Assembly (NCBI RefSeq): GCF_026005215.1
Contig: NZ_BPMA01000031.1
Coordinates: 1-64,000, forward strand
DNA: 64,000 nucleotides
Source: Capnocytophaga catalasegens
Lineage (GTDB): Bacteria; Bacteroidota; Bacteroidia; Flavobacteriales; Flavobacteriaceae
Reading direction: 5' to 3'
A program made the translations under genes and the position numbers. Below the pieces are notes generated by a model, which worked only from the letters and a program-made list of their open reading frames with translations, was not told the DNA's origin and did no database searches. How positions within the stretch are numbered: position 1 is the stretch's first letter; the number at the start of each line of letters is the position of its first letter. Below, piece after piece: positions 46,708 through 56,265 of the stretch.

Positions 46708-46825
46708 AATAAAATGATTTTTCAAATAACAATATATATTTACTTAATTTAGGTATTTCAGAAGACCTTATTATCGAAAAAATGTACAAATATTTCGGAG
46801 ATATATTACAAAAAGAATAACTATA

Positions 46826-46864
46826 AAAAATAGAAAGCGTACCAGCCATACACTTTCTATTTTT
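46826..46864. terminator. Bidirectional terminator
   Basis: AAAAATAGAAAG / CTTTCTATTTTT, 12-bp stem, 15-base loop, with A-run and T-run on either side; it separates convergent transcription. Confidence 0.75.
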
Positions 46865-46883
46865 ATCAATTTTTGGTTGCTTT

Positions 46884-48039
46884 TTATTTTATCAGTTCAA
46901 ATACTTTATTATTCAAAAATTGTTTGTTGGTGTGTTCTTGTATTTCAACAAAACCTTCGTAAATGGTATTTGAAGGAATTTTCACTTGGTCAAAATAGTA
47001 ACCTTTATCGGTTTTTTCGTTCAGAATCAATACGTAAAGGTTGTTGTCGCTTTCGGCATAAGCGGTTTCGGGCAGTCCGAAGGCTTTGTGCGTATCGGTG
47101 ATAATATCGGCTTTGGCAAACATTCCACTGATGAAATTCATCGCTTTTTCGTTGTCAAGATGAGCGTTGATTTCCACCATACGATTTTGATTGATGTTAT
47201 TGCTGATAAGCTGAATGGTAGCCGAAAATCGCTCTTTGGACACTTCCGAAAGTGTAAATTGTACTTTTTGTCCTTTTTTGAGGTACAAAGCGTCTTTTTC
47301 AAAGGCAGTAAGTATCAAATGTAGGTGCTGATTGTCAATTATACGAATTAGCGGCGTAGTTTCTGACACAAATGCTCCTTGTTCTACCATAATTTCTGAA
47401 ATATTTCCACTTATGGGCGACGAAATACCCACTACCGAACTGATATTTTCAAAATTAAGCGAACTGGTATTGATACCGATGAGTTGCAACTGCTTTTTGA
47501 GTCCACTATGCTGAGCCAACGCCATATTGTATTCGCTCTGTGCTTTCAGATAATTTTTCTGTGAAGATGATTTGTTCCTCCCAAAGCGTTTTTTGGCGTT
47601 CGTACTCCGATTTCAAATATGTGAGCTGTTATTGCACTTCTAAATATTACTGTTGCAATCGTACAAATTCCTGATTTTCAATATAAAGCAAAGGTTTGCC
47701 TTTATGCACTACATCTCCTGCCAAAAAGGGAATTCGGCGTACATACCCACCCATAATAGCGGTTACGACGGCTTTGTGTTCGGGCGGAACGTCGATTGTA
47801 CCATTTACCGATATTACTTTTGGAAAATCTCTTTCGGTAGGAGTTATCAACGACATTGCGTTTTGTTCAAATTGTTCGTTGGTTACAAAAATGCGACTCT
47901 CTTTCATAATATTTTCCATTGTTGTCGCCTCTTTTTTCGATTCATTACAAGCCGAAAGCATTGTAATTCCGATGATTACTATAGTGTAAAATATTTTTTT
48001 CATTTTTCCGATTTTTATAATTTTAAAATTGCGTGTCAA
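46884..48039 (-). pseudogene. CusB/CzcB-type efflux adaptor, disrupted
   Basis: Periplasmic adaptor of a heavy-metal RND pump. The 5' part (48039-47647) encodes lipoprotein signal ITMLSAC, then VISVNGTIDVPPEHKAVVTA and GGYVRRIPFLAGDVV. The 3' part (47525-46884) encodes the barrel domain (SPISGNISEIMVEQGAFVSE). Between them the frame reads FVRLQQ-stop-YLEVQ-stop-QLTYLKSEYERQKTLWEEQ, and then must shift by one base to reach SSQKNYLKAQSEYNMALAQ. So two nonsense codons and a frameshift disable it. The partner pump upstream is lost except for its tail. Confidence 0.85.
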
Positions 48040-48360
48040 AGTTATCCTCCCACATTAGATAATGCAATTGCAAAAGTGTTTGGTTGTAGCTGTTGAGCGA
48101 TTGCAAATGTTCCACTTTAAGCTGATAGGCATTTTTGAGGGTCAGTATGTACTGAAAATAATCAATTTCGCCGTGTTTGAAACTACTTTGAGCCATTCGC
48201 AAAAGTTCGTCAGCCAGCGAATTTCCTCCCGTTTGATAATATTCCAACGCTCGTTCTTGCTGTGTTAAGGCTTCGCGAAGGCTTTCGTATCTTTCGGAAA
48301 TCATTGCAGCATTGTGCGTGGTTTGCTCTTTGGCAATTTCATTTTGGGTAGAATATACAT
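48023..48360 (-). pseudogene. Tail of a TolC-like domain from a metal-efflux protein
   Basis: Open from about 48360 without a proper start. It reads STQNEIAKEQTTHNAAMISE and then ERALEYYQTGGNSLADELLR, AQSSFKHGEIDYFQYILTLK and LHYLMWEDNFDTQF. This is the C-terminal end of the TolC-type region often fused to CzcA/CusA pumps in Bacteroidota. The first 95 percent of the gene is gone; unrelated sequence begins at about 48360. It overlaps the adaptor start by 17 bases, the normal order of a czcA-czcB pair. Confidence 0.75.
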
Positions 48361-48365
48361 TTTTG

Positions 48366-48590
48366 ATTCCACTTCATAAGGAGAAGTGGCTACATACTCT
48401 ATTCGTCCATCTTCTGTGGTAACATACATATTTTGGTTTCTAAATTTCCCTTGCCAATTTACTGATACAAGATATTTATGACCTTGATATGTTTCTCTAT
48501 TTAAAAAATTGTTTTTTGTATCTCCGTTTAGTGTAATAAATGATTTTTTCTGAGATAATTTATTAAAATTATAAACATTTGGTTATCAAT
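48366..48590 (-). pseudogene. Unidentified gene fragment
   Basis: The minus strand is open for about 75 codons: LNGDTKNNFLNRETYQGHKY, then VSVNWQGKFRNQNMYVTTED and GRIEYVATSPYEVESKMY. There is no start codon in a sensible place, and its 3' end runs out of frame into the TolC-like tail. The coding look (balanced, beta-rich, few stops) suggests a fragment moved here. Family not recognised. Confidence 0.45.
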
Positions 48591-48658
48591 TGTATATTTT
48601 TATTTTTGACTTATAAAATTTAGCTACTAACTCTTTTATTAGTGATAACGGAGATACA

Positions 48659-48975
48659 TTAATTGTTTTTAGCAAAAGTATATGCGTTATAGAGGTTATC
48701 TATCTTTTTTGTATAATCTAGCAAAAATGCAACTCCAAATTTTTTATGTTTTACATAACTATCTAATTCGATATTTTCTCCTTCTATTTTACTACTAAGC
48801 ACCGATGAAACAGACACATAAAAACTAAAAGTATCTGTCGAAATTTCAGCATCTTCTAAAGCATTAAACTTTGATTGCAAATCATTAGGAATTTGCTTTA
48901 AATAGTTTTCAAGTAATATTGTCGTTTCAATTGTTCTGTCATTTAAAAATAGGGGTTTGATGTGATATTTAGATA
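48659..48975 (-). pseudogene. N-terminal fragment of a Fic protein
   Basis: Reads YHIKPLFLNDRTIETTILL, NDLQSKFNALEDAEISTDTF and SSVLSSKIEGENIELDSYVK. This is the N-terminal region of Fic proteins that carries the (S/T)xxxE(G/N) inhibitory motif (S-S-K-I-E-G). It stops after AYTFAKNN, long before the catalytic HPFxxGNGR loop, and has no ATG at its beginning. A dead remnant; the inhibitory helix alone might in principle persist as an antitoxin, but nothing supports that. Confidence 0.75.
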
Positions 48976-48981
48976 ATATTA

Positions 48982-49484
48982 CTAAATTTTAGAAATTAAT
49001 TTTAATTTTTTTTCTATTTGTAAAAATCTCATTATTGGAGATTTCATTTCTTGGGATGTGTTTTTTGCTTTTTCTCTTAGTCCATTTATACAATTTAAAT
49101 ATTTTTCATTGTAAATCACCTCTATTTCTAAATTATGTTTTTTCTTAAAATAATTCCGAATTGTCTCAATATCTCTTAGTTGATTATGCTGTGCTGTTTC
49201 TTTTTTAGGAATTCGAATAAAAGGAGTCTAGCATATTCAATATTTTTTTCAAATTTATTGATAAATCTATTTACATTATCAGGTTTTTTATCTTTTGTAT
49301 ATTGAAATCCAGTCTCTAAATGTGTAGCAACTTCACATATATAAATCTCATTCTCTGTTGAATTTATTCCAACAACATCAATTTCTCTTAGTTTAAAAAT
49401 CGTTTGAAGATTATATTTAACAAAATCACATTTTTTTATTTGTCTAAGATATTGACCAACTAAATGTTCTCCTGCATTTTCCAT
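48982..49484 (-). pseudogene. Frameshifted nuclease-like protein
   Basis: First part (49484-49176): MENAGEHLVGQYLRQIKKCD, with LREIDVVGINSTENEIYICE, which resembles the D-x-n-E-x-x core of PD-(D/E)xK nucleases (Glu-Val-Ala instead of E-x-K). After YARLL the frame shifts by one base and continues: IPKKETAQHNQLRDIETIRN, then EVIYNEKYLNCINGLREKAK, EMKSPIMRFLQIEKKLKLIS and stop at 48982. Restoring the frame gives a protein of about 165 residues. Its end abuts the Fic fragment. Confidence 0.6.
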
Positions 49485-49563
49485 ATATTGAAAAGTTTAA
49501 AATATTTAGACCACCACACAAAAGTATATTTTTTATTGAAATATTCAAATCGAAATATCAATC

Positions 49564-50538
49564 TCACTGCCTCACCAAAACCGACATTCCCGGTCTAAAA
49601 CCTTCGATAGTGGTGGTCGGATAGGCTTTTATTTCAAAGGTTTTGCGGTCAAAGTCGCCTTGGGATTTGGTGGCTGTCCAAGTGGCAAAATCTGCCATTA
49701 CCGAAATATGGCGAACCTCCAAAGTGATTTCCTTATTGCCCAACGCAGGTACAATCGCCTGAAATTTCGTTCCTTTTTGGAAGCGGTTCATATAATCCTC
49801 GCGGATGTTCAGCACCACCCACATTTCGTTCAAATCTACCAGCGTAATAATCGGATACCCCGTATTGACCAACTCGCCTTCGTTGGGGATAATCTTCTGA
49901 ATTTCGCCCGATGCTGGGGCATAAACATTGGCTTCATTCTTATAGGCTTTCACCTCATTTACCGCTCCTTGTGCCTTGTTTACCATCGCTTTGGCAGCTT
50001 GTTTGTCCTCTTGCTGAGCTCCCGCCAACGCCAAATCGTACTGTGCTTTTGTGGCGTTTGCCTGTTGCACCGATGCCTGATAACGCGTGTAGGCTTCGTC
50101 ACGTTTTTGTGCCGAAATCAATTCGTCTTTATACATATTTTCTACGCGGTCAAAACTGGTTTTGGCAAAATCTGCGGCTGTTTTCGCCTGTTGCCAAACG
50201 CTGTATGCAGCTTGTATTTGCTGAGTTCTGGCTCCGCTATTGGCTTTGGCAAGTTGAGCTTCGGCGGCATCGTGAGCGGCGTTGGCTTGTTCCAATTTGG
50301 CGTTGATTTCGGGCGTTTCGATGCTCAAAAGTAGCGTTCCTTTTTCGATGCGTTGCCCCTCGTGAACCCAGATTTTGTCTATTCTCCCTGGGATTTTCGG
50401 TGCTACGCTCACTTGTTTGGCTTCTGCCTGACCCTGCCAATACTGCTCTTCCGAACGGAATAAATAACTCAATATCACTACGGAAATTCCTACAATTACC
50501 AATAATAGCAACAATTTTATGACTTTCTTACCTTTCAT
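49564..50538 (-). CDS. HlyD/EmrA-family efflux adaptor
   Basis: Membrane-fusion protein linking an inner-membrane exporter to TolC. 324 residues. N-terminal transmembrane helix (LLLLLVIVGISVVILSYLF), first lipoyl half (VAPKIPGRIDKIWVHEGQRI), alpha-hairpin rich in A and Q (residues 80-190), second lipoyl half (NVYAPASGEIQKIIPNEGEL), and barrel ending FRPGMSVLVRQ. It starts 18 bases after the TolC-family stop. Usually an ABC or MFS exporter gene would follow; here the scar region begins directly downstream, so the pump itself is missing from this locus. Confidence 0.92.
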   Translation of the reverse strand: MKGKKVIKLLLLLVIVGISVVILSYLFRSEEQYWQGQAEAKQVSVAPKIPGRIDKIWVHEGQRIEKGTLLLSIETPEINAKLEQANAAHDAAEAQLAKANSGARTQQIQAAYSVWQQAKTAADFAKTSFDRVENMYKDELISAQKRDEAYTRYQASVQQANATKAQYDLALAGAQQEDKQAAKAMVNKAQGAVNEVKAYKNEANVYAPASGEIQKIIPNEGELVNTGYPIITLVDLNEMWVVLNIREDYMNRFQKGTKFQAIVPALGNKEITLEVRHISVMADFATWTATKSQGDFDRKTFEIKAYPTTTIEGFRPGMSVLVRQ

Positions 50539-50556
50539 TTTCTAATGTCTTTTTAT

Positions 50557-51945
50557 TTATTGAATCGAATAATTTGCGAGTTTTCCGGTGGTTTTTATTA
50601 CCTCAATTGCTGTTTGTCTTTGCTGCTGAATACCTTGCACTTGCTCTATCACGGCTTTGTTGTAATCGTCTTCTATTTGTAGGCGTTCCGAAATATCTAT
50701 CAGCCCTTCTTTATATTGCTTGGTGGCGATGTTTAGATTGTTTTTGGCAACGCTTACCTTTTGGTCATTGACGCTCATTTTTTCGTTGGCAACGCGGTAA
50801 TTTTCCAAATTTTTATTGAGCAACAAATTGAATTTTTGTTTGGCATCAGAAAGTTTGCTTTCCGTAGTTTGAATATCGATTTGAGCCTGACGAATGTTGT
50901 TTTTTCGTTGAAAACCATTGAAAATATTCCACTGAGCCCCGACGCCAACATACATCGTGGGAAATAGCGTAATGTGGTCAATACCAAAGCGTAAAGGCAG
51001 TCCCGTAACGGGTATATTTCCCAAATCTACCGAACCGTTAAACCACGAAGTATAGCGAACGCCACCCACCAAAGCCACCTGCGGAAGCAAAGTTCCCTTT
51101 TCTTTTTTTAGGGCAAATTCTTTTGCTTTTACAAATGAAGACAAGGCTTTTAGTTCGGGTTTTTCGTCTACCGAATGTTCATTTTCGGCAATTAAAAAGG
51201 GATGTAATTCGTTTGCTACCAACAGAATTTGCTCTTCGGAATAGCCCGTCAGATACTGAATATTTTGAAAAAGAAGTCGACGATTGCCATCCAATTCGAG
51301 TTGTTTTGACTGCAATTCGAGTTGTGCCAAAGTGATTTTATCCCTATCCAAAGGAATGGCAAACCCCTCTTCGATGCTTCGTTCTACGCGTTTTTTCTCC
51401 ATTTCCAAACGCTTGCCACTTTCGTCTATGAGTTGCTGCACAGCGTCCAACACACGGATTTTGTCAAAATTGACTATCACCTCCTGAATCAGCTCGTCGG
51501 AAGTAACCTGAGAGAGTTGTTCTGTACCTATTTTTTTGTACTCCAACGCCTTTGCTCCGTAAGGGATTTGCATTCCGCTAAACAGCACCATCTTTGCCGA
51601 AAGGGCTGCCATTGCGAGATTTCCATCGGTTGCAGAGGATTTGACACCATCAAAAATTGGTATGCCGAGCAGGGGCGTGTGAAGGGTTTCCAAGTCTATA
51701 TCAGAGCGACTGTCAAAGTAGAGATAACTTCCCGACGCCGTGATATGAGGCAGGTGCATTTGCTTTACAGATTTTCGTTGAAGTTTGAGTTTTTCCACTT
51801 CCCATTGTTGGGTTTTCAGGGTTTCGCTTTTGCTTTTAGCTGCCTGAATCGCCTCGTTCATTGTGGGCGACACCACGATTTGAGCCTTGGCTTGTCCAGT
51901 CCAAAGTCCGCAAATCAGAGCCAAAGCCACTCGTATATTTTTCAT
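50557..51945 (-). CDS. TolC-family outer-membrane efflux protein
   Basis: Forms the outer-membrane channel for the adjacent adaptor. The ATG at 51945 (MKNIRVALALICGLWTGQAK) gives a clean signal peptide; the open frame continues to 52017 only because no stop occurs in the promoter. 462 residues. Two OEP repeats are seen: first half around SPTMNEAIQAAKSKSETLK, second around NNIRQAQIDIQTTESKLSDA, with KQYKEGLIDISERLQIEDDY near the end. First gene of the efflux pair. A perfect 16-bp palindrome and a coding-strand TATTTTTG box lie upstream. Confidence 0.92.
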   Translation of the reverse strand: MKNIRVALALICGLWTGQAKAQIVVSPTMNEAIQAAKSKSETLKTQQWEVEKLKLQRKSVKQMHLPHITASGSYLYFDSRSDIDLETLHTPLLGIPIFDGVKSSATDGNLAMAALSAKMVLFSGMQIPYGAKALEYKKIGTEQLSQVTSDELIQEVIVNFDKIRVLDAVQQLIDESGKRLEMEKKRVERSIEEGFAIPLDRDKITLAQLELQSKQLELDGNRRLLFQNIQYLTGYSEEQILLVANELHPFLIAENEHSVDEKPELKALSSFVKAKEFALKKEKGTLLPQVALVGGVRYTSWFNGSVDLGNIPVTGLPLRFGIDHITLFPTMYVGVGAQWNIFNGFQRKNNIRQAQIDIQTTESKLSDAKQKFNLLLNKNLENYRVANEKMSVNDQKVSVAKNNLNIATKQYKEGLIDISERLQIEDDYNKAVIEQVQGIQQQRQTAIEVIKTTGKLANYSIQ

Positions 51946-51970
51946 TTTTCTATCTTCTAAAATTCTGTGG

Positions 51971-51978
51971 CAAAAATA
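51971..51978 (-). promoter_or_regulatory. -7 box for the tolC-hlyD operon
   Basis: Coding-strand TATTTTTG followed by CCACAG, 25 bases upstream of the chosen ATG. Confidence 0.6.
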
Positions 51979-52000
51979 CGCCCCCACCACAAGATACCGC

Positions 52001-52016
52001 TGACGCAATTGCGTCA
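52001..52016. promoter_or_regulatory. Palindromic operator candidate upstream of the efflux operon
   Basis: TGACGCAATTGCGTCA is a perfect 16-bp palindrome, 22 bases upstream of the -7 box, i.e. over the -33 region. The form suits a dimeric TetR- or MarR-type repressor. No such regulator gene is present next to it in this window. Confidence 0.6.
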
Positions 52017-52232
52017 ATAATCGATATTTAATGATTAATTGTTAATGTGGTTCACCTCCGTAGGGATAAATTATCATTTGTCCGAAGGTAGAAAGCAAAA
52101 GAAAACGACCATTTATGATTACATAAATCATTCAACTGAAAGCAAAATAATCATTAACAATTGATAATTAAACATTTTCATAAAATTGCCTACATTTCCG
52201 TCAGTAATCAACTGCAAATAAGAACTTTTTAT

Positions 52233-52240
52233 TACCTTTG
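52233..52240 (+). promoter_or_regulatory. -7 box for the type I restriction operon
   Basis: TACCTTTG followed by CG, 62 bases before the hsdM ATG. Confidence 0.5.
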
Positions 52241-52302
52241 CGTTTTCATTTAGAATACTTTACAAATCTTTCATTTTCTAACTGTTACATAAAAAATATC
52301 AA

Positions 52303-53862
52303 ATGACAAACCAAGAACAAGCCCAAAGAACTGCTCTACAAAATCAAATATGGAAAATAGCCAACGATGTCCGCGGTTCAGTAGATGGTTGGGACTTTAA
52401 ACAATTTGTGTTAGGAACGCTCTTTTATCGATTTATTAGCGAAAATTTTACGCGTTATATGAATGCAGGTGATGACATTAACTATGTTGATTTTTTGGAC
52501 ACCGACCCAAGAATTGAATTGGTAAAAGATGAAATTACAAAGGAAAAAGGCTATTTTATTTACCCCAGCCAGTTGTTTGAAAATGTAGCCAAAAATGCCT
52601 ATACCAATTCCAATCTCAATACCGATTTGAAAGCCATTTTTACCGCTATTGAAAGCTCGGCAAATGGCTACGAATCAGAGCGAGACATCAAAGGATTGTT
52701 TGCCGATTTTGACACGACCAGTACGCGATTAGGAAACACCGTAGAGCAAAAAAACAAAAGACTTGCAGCGGTAATTGAGGGAGTAAAAGGTTTGGATTTT
52801 GGAAATTTTGAAGAAAATCACATTGATTTGTTTGGCGATGCCTATGAGTTTCTTATTTCTAACTATGCCGCCAATGCTGGAAAATCGGGAGGAGAGTTTT
52901 TTACGCCGCAAAATGTGTCCAAACTCATTGCACAACTTGCAATGCACAAGCAAACCAGCGTAAACAAAATTTACGACCCTGCTTGTGGTTCGGGTTCGCT
53001 ATTACTTCAAGCTAAAAAACATTTTGACGCCCACCTAATAGAAGACGGCTTTTTCGGGCAAGAAATCAACCATACGACCTACAACCTCGCTCGTATGAAT
53101 ATGTTTTTGCACAATATCAATTATGATAAATTTGATATTTCTTTAGGCGACACACTTCTTAATCCTCAATATGGCAATGAAAAACCTTTTGACGCCATTG
53201 TGTCCAATCCGCCCTATTCCGTGAATTGGATAGGAAGCGATGACCCTACACTCATCAACGACGACCGCTTTGCTCCTGCTGGCGTGTTAGCCCCCAAATC
53301 AAAAGCCGATTTTGCCTTTGTACTTCACGCTTTGCACTATCTTTCCGCCAAAGGACGAGCGGCGATTGTGTGTTTTCCGGGGATTTTCTATCGAGGCGGT
53401 GCAGAGCAAAAAATCCGTAAATATTTGGTAGAAAACAACTTTGTAGAAACCATCATTGCCCTACCAGCAAATCTATTTTATGGAACTTCTATTGCGGTAA
53501 ATATCTTGGTGCTTTCCAAAAGCAAACCGAATACTCAAATGCAGTTTATCGATGCCAGTGGCGAGGCGTTTTTCAAAAAAGAAACCAACAACAATGTGCT
53601 GACCGATGCTCATATAGAGCATATTATGCACCTTTTTGACAAAAAAGAAAATGTGGAACACACCGTTCAGATGGTGGACAATAGCCAAATTGCCGAAAAT
53701 GACTACAACCTCTCTGTAAGTGCTTATGTAGAAGCCGAAGACACTCGCGAGGTAATTGACATCGTAAAACTCAATGCCGAAATTACCCAAATTGTAGCCA
53801 GACAAACCGAATTGCGTAATCAAATTGATGAAATTATCGCACAATTAGAAATTAACCATTAA
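52303..53862 (+). CDS. hsdM: Type I restriction-modification methyltransferase subunit HsdM
   Basis: N6-adenine methyltransferase subunit of the M2S and R2M2S complexes. 519 residues. N-terminal helical domain ([20 protein letters not shown]), SAM motif [14 protein letters not shown] (from residue 225) and catalytic motif [11 protein letters not shown] (about 302). C-terminal [19 protein letters not shown] and the tail for HsdS contact follow. Layout matches the EcoR124I-like (type IC) family. It ends 6 bases before the RhuM gene. Confidence 0.96.
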   Translation: MTNQEQAQRTALQNQIWKIANDVRGSVDGWDFKQFVLGTLFYRFISENFTRYMNAGDDINYVDFLDTDPRIELVKDEITKEKGYFIYPSQLFENVAKNAYTNSNLNTDLKAIFTAIESSANGYESERDIKGLFADFDTTSTRLGNTVEQKNKRLAAVIEGVKGLDFGNFEENHIDLFGDAYEFLISNYAANAGKSGGEFFTPQNVSKLIAQLAMHKQTSVNKIYDPACGSGSLLLQAKKHFDAHLIEDGFFGQEINHTTYNLARMNMFLHNINYDKFDISLGDTLLNPQYGNEKPFDAIVSNPPYSVNWIGSDDPTLINDDRFAPAGVLAPKSKADFAFVLHALHYLSAKGRAAIVCFPGIFYRGGAEQKIRKYLVENNFVETIIALPANLFYGTSIAVNILVLSKSKPNTQMQFIDASGEAFFKKETNNNVLTDAHIEHIMHLFDKKENVEHTVQMVDNSQIAENDYNLSVSAYVEAEDTREVIDIVKLNAEITQIVARQTELRNQIDEIIAQLEINH

Positions 53863-53868
53863 AAAATT

Positions 53869-54873
53869 ATGGAAGAGCAAAACATCATCATTTATAAAAC
53901 CCAAGACGGCAAGGCAAAATTATCGCTTTACGCTCGCGATGGCTCGGTGTGGATGAACCAAAATCAAATTGCAGAACTTTTTGACACCTCTGTGCCTAAT
54001 ATTAGTATGCATATATCTAATATATTGAATGAAAGAGAGTTGGAAGAGGATTCAGTTATTAAGAATTACTTAACTACTGCCTCAGATGGCAAAAATTATG
54101 AGGTAACTTTTTACAGTTTGGATATGATTTTAGCCATAGGTTTTCGGGTGCGAAGCAAACGCGGTACGCAGTTCAGGCAATGGGCGAATCGAAACCTGAA
54201 AGAGTATATGGTAAAGGGCTTTGTGATAGACGATGACCGACTGAAAAACCCCGACGGCCATCCTGATTATTTTGATGAATTGTTGGCTCGTATCCGTGAT
54301 ATTCGTGCCTCTGAAAAACGATTTTACCAAAAAGTGCGTGATTTGTTCAAGCTCAGCAACGATTATGACAAAACCGATAAATCCACGCAAATGTTTTTTG
54401 CCGAAACGCAAAATAAAATGATTTTTGCCGTAACGCATCAAACAGCTGCCGAGATTATCACAAGTCGTGCAGACGCTCAAAAGCAAAATATGGGTTTAAC
54501 TTCTTGGAAGGGAACTATCGTACGAAAAGAGGATATTTTCACGGCGAAAAATTATTTGACCGAAGATGAAATAGATACACTCAATCGCTTGGTGGTAGTC
54601 TTCCTTGAAACAGCCGAACTCCGTGCCAAAAACCGACAAGATATTACGATGGATTTTTGGCGAGAAAATGTAGATAAAATCATTGAATTTAATGATAAAA
54701 AACTCCTTAAAAACAAAGGGACTGTGAGCAATGCCCAAATGGAAAAAATAGCAAGTGAAGTTTACGAAGATTTTAACCAAAGACGAAAAATCGCGGAGGC
54801 TGAGCAAGCCGACCGAGACGACTTGGAGCAAATAGAATTATTGGAAAAACAAATCAAAGCAAAGACACAATGA
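53869..54873 (+). CDS. RhuM-family protein
   Basis: 334 residues of the RhuM family, first named from a Salmonella pathogenicity island. N-terminal DNA-binding-like part: VWMNQNQIAELFDTSVPNIS resembles a helix-turn-helix. Then GFRVRSKRGTQFRQWANRNL and, centrally, MFFAETQNKMIFAVTHQTAA. The C-terminal region is helical. RhuM genes often lie inside type I restriction operons as here, but a role is not established. The stop overlaps the hsdS start by 4 bases (ATGA), so translation is coupled. Confidence 0.9.
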   Translation: MEEQNIIIYKTQDGKAKLSLYARDGSVWMNQNQIAELFDTSVPNISMHISNILNERELEEDSVIKNYLTTASDGKNYEVTFYSLDMILAIGFRVRSKRGTQFRQWANRNLKEYMVKGFVIDDDRLKNPDGHPDYFDELLARIRDIRASEKRFYQKVRDLFKLSNDYDKTDKSTQMFFAETQNKMIFAVTHQTAAEIITSRADAQKQNMGLTSWKGTIVRKEDIFTAKNYLTEDEIDTLNRLVVVFLETAELRAKNRQDITMDFWRENVDKIIEFNDKKLLKNKGTVSNAQMEKIASEVYEDFNQRRKIAEAEQADRDDLEQIELLEKQIKAKTQ

Positions 54874-56018
54874 AATACATAGAAAATTTACTACAAGGAC
54901 AAAAAGTAGAATGGAAGACGCTGGGGGAGGTGTGTGAGATAAACAAAGGGAAACAATTAAATAAAACAGAATTAAAAGAGGAAGGTAAATATCCCGCTTA
55001 TAATGGAGGTAAAACATATTCAGGATTTACAGATAAATATAATGTAGAAGAAAATACAACTATTATAAGTCAAGGAGGAGCTTCTGCTGGATTTGTAAAT
55101 TTTATTACTACTAAATTTTGGGCAAATGCTCATTGCTATTATGTAATACCAAATATTGATTTTGTAAATAATCGTTATTTATTTCATTTTTTAAAGTGGC
55201 AAGAGTTTTATTTGATGGAAGCTCAACACGGAGCAGGCATTCCTGCTTTGGCTACAAGTAAATTAAGCAAGCTACAAATCCCCCTCCCGCCTTTAGCCGT
55301 ACAGCGAGAAATTGCAAAAATTCTCGACACCTTCACAACGCTGGAAGCGGAGCTGGAAGCGGAGCTGGACTGCCGCTTGCGGCAGTATCATCACTATCGG
55401 GATACCTTGCTTACCTTTGGAGATGATGTAGAATGGAAAGCGCTGGGGGAGATAGGGGAATTTATAAGAGGAACTGGGTTACAAAAAAAGGATTTTACAG
55501 AAACGGGAGTTCCTGCTATTCATTACGGACAGATTTATACAAAGTATGGAAATTCAGTAACTGAAACTATTTCTTTTGTATCAGAAGAATTGGCTAAGAA
55601 GTTGAGGAAAGTGAATAAAGGAGATGTTGTGATTACTAATACAAGTGAAAATCTTGAAGATGTAGGAAAATCTCTTGTCTATCTTGGAGAAAAACAAGCA
55701 GTAACAGGAGGACACGCCACAATTATCAAACCTAATGAAAACCTTTTGGGTAAATATTTAGTTTATTACACTCAAACAAATATGTTTTCAGACCAAAAAA
55801 GAAAATATGCAAAGGGGACAAAGGTAATAGATGTTTCTGCAACTGATATGCAAAAAATTCAAATCCCCCTCCCGCCATTAGAAGAGCAAAAACGCATTGC
55901 GGAGATATTAGACAAGTTTGATACGCTTACCAATTCTATTACGGAGGGGCTTCCCAAAGAAATAGAATTAAGAAGAAAACAATATGAATATTATAGAGAA
56001 CGGTTGCTTAGTTTTTAG
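54870..56018 (+). CDS. hsdS: Type I restriction specificity subunit HsdS
   Basis: Determines the bipartite recognition site. 382 residues with two target-recognition domains, about 15-140 and 190-330. Each begins with a related block (VEWKTLGEVCEINKGKQL and VEWKALGEIGEFIRG) and ends with a conserved helix (LQIPLPPLAVQREIAKILD and IQIPLPPLEEQKRIAEILD). In the central helix the tetrapeptide L-E-A-E is present twice, from a 12-bp tandem repeat (55341-55364), just like the TAEL spacer repeats of EcoR124I, whose number changes the gap in the recognition sequence. It overlaps rhuM by 4 bases. Confidence 0.95.
   Translation: MKYIENLLQGQKVEWKTLGEVCEINKGKQLNKTELKEEGKYPAYNGGKTYSGFTDKYNVEENTTIISQGGASAGFVNFITTKFWANAHCYYVIPNIDFVNNRYLFHFLKWQEFYLMEAQHGAGIPALATSKLSKLQIPLPPLAVQREIAKILDTFTTLEAELEAELDCRLRQYHHYRDTLLTFGDDVEWKALGEIGEFIRGTGLQKKDFTETGVPAIHYGQIYTKYGNSVTETISFVSEELAKKLRKVNKGDVVITNTSENLEDVGKSLVYLGEKQAVTGGHATIIKPNENLLGKYLVYYTQTNMFSDQKRKYAKGTKVIDVSATDMQKIQIPLPPLEEQKRIAEILDKFDTLTNSITEGLPKEIELRRKQYEYYRERLLSF
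55341..55364 (+). repeat. 12-bp tandem repeat in the HsdS spacer helix
   Basis: CTGGAAGCGGAG twice (55341-55352, 55353-55364), followed by a partial third CTGGA. In frame it encodes LEAE-LEAE. Confidence 0.9.
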
Positions 56019-56051
56019 CTATCTGCTAAAAGCTATCAGCTTACTGCATTT

Positions 56052-56250
56052 TAATAATTGCTATTCTTTTTTGCCAAAATAAGACTTGCAAATAAAATTG
56101 TCCTATCAAAAAGACTTACAAAATTATTTGTTATTCCTTTTTGTCAAAATAAGATTTACAAGTGAAATTATCCTATCAAAAAGACTTACAAAATTATTTG
56201 TTATTCCTTTTTGTTGAAATAAGACTTTTAAAATAGGTTTGTTATTCTTA
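56052..56250. repeat. 70-bp tandem repeat between hsdS and fic
   Basis: The markers CTATTCTTTT (56061), TTATTCCTTT (56131) and TTATTCCTTT (56201) recur every 70 bp, with a weaker partial unit after. Within each unit AAGACTTGCAA and AAGACTTACAA recur about 35 bp apart, so the unit itself arose from a shorter duplication. No coding capacity. Confidence 0.8.
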
Positions 56251-56265
56251 TTTTTACGAAAACGA

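Noticed and set aside
51946..52017. 24-codon N-terminal extension of the TolC-family protein
   Set aside because: It would place the -7 box and palindrome inside the gene and bury the signal peptide.
52031..52165. Inverted repeat ATTGTTAATG / CATTAACAAT as an attachment or hairpin site
   Set aside because: Only about 11 bp, AT-rich and more than 100 bases apart; expected by chance in this composition.
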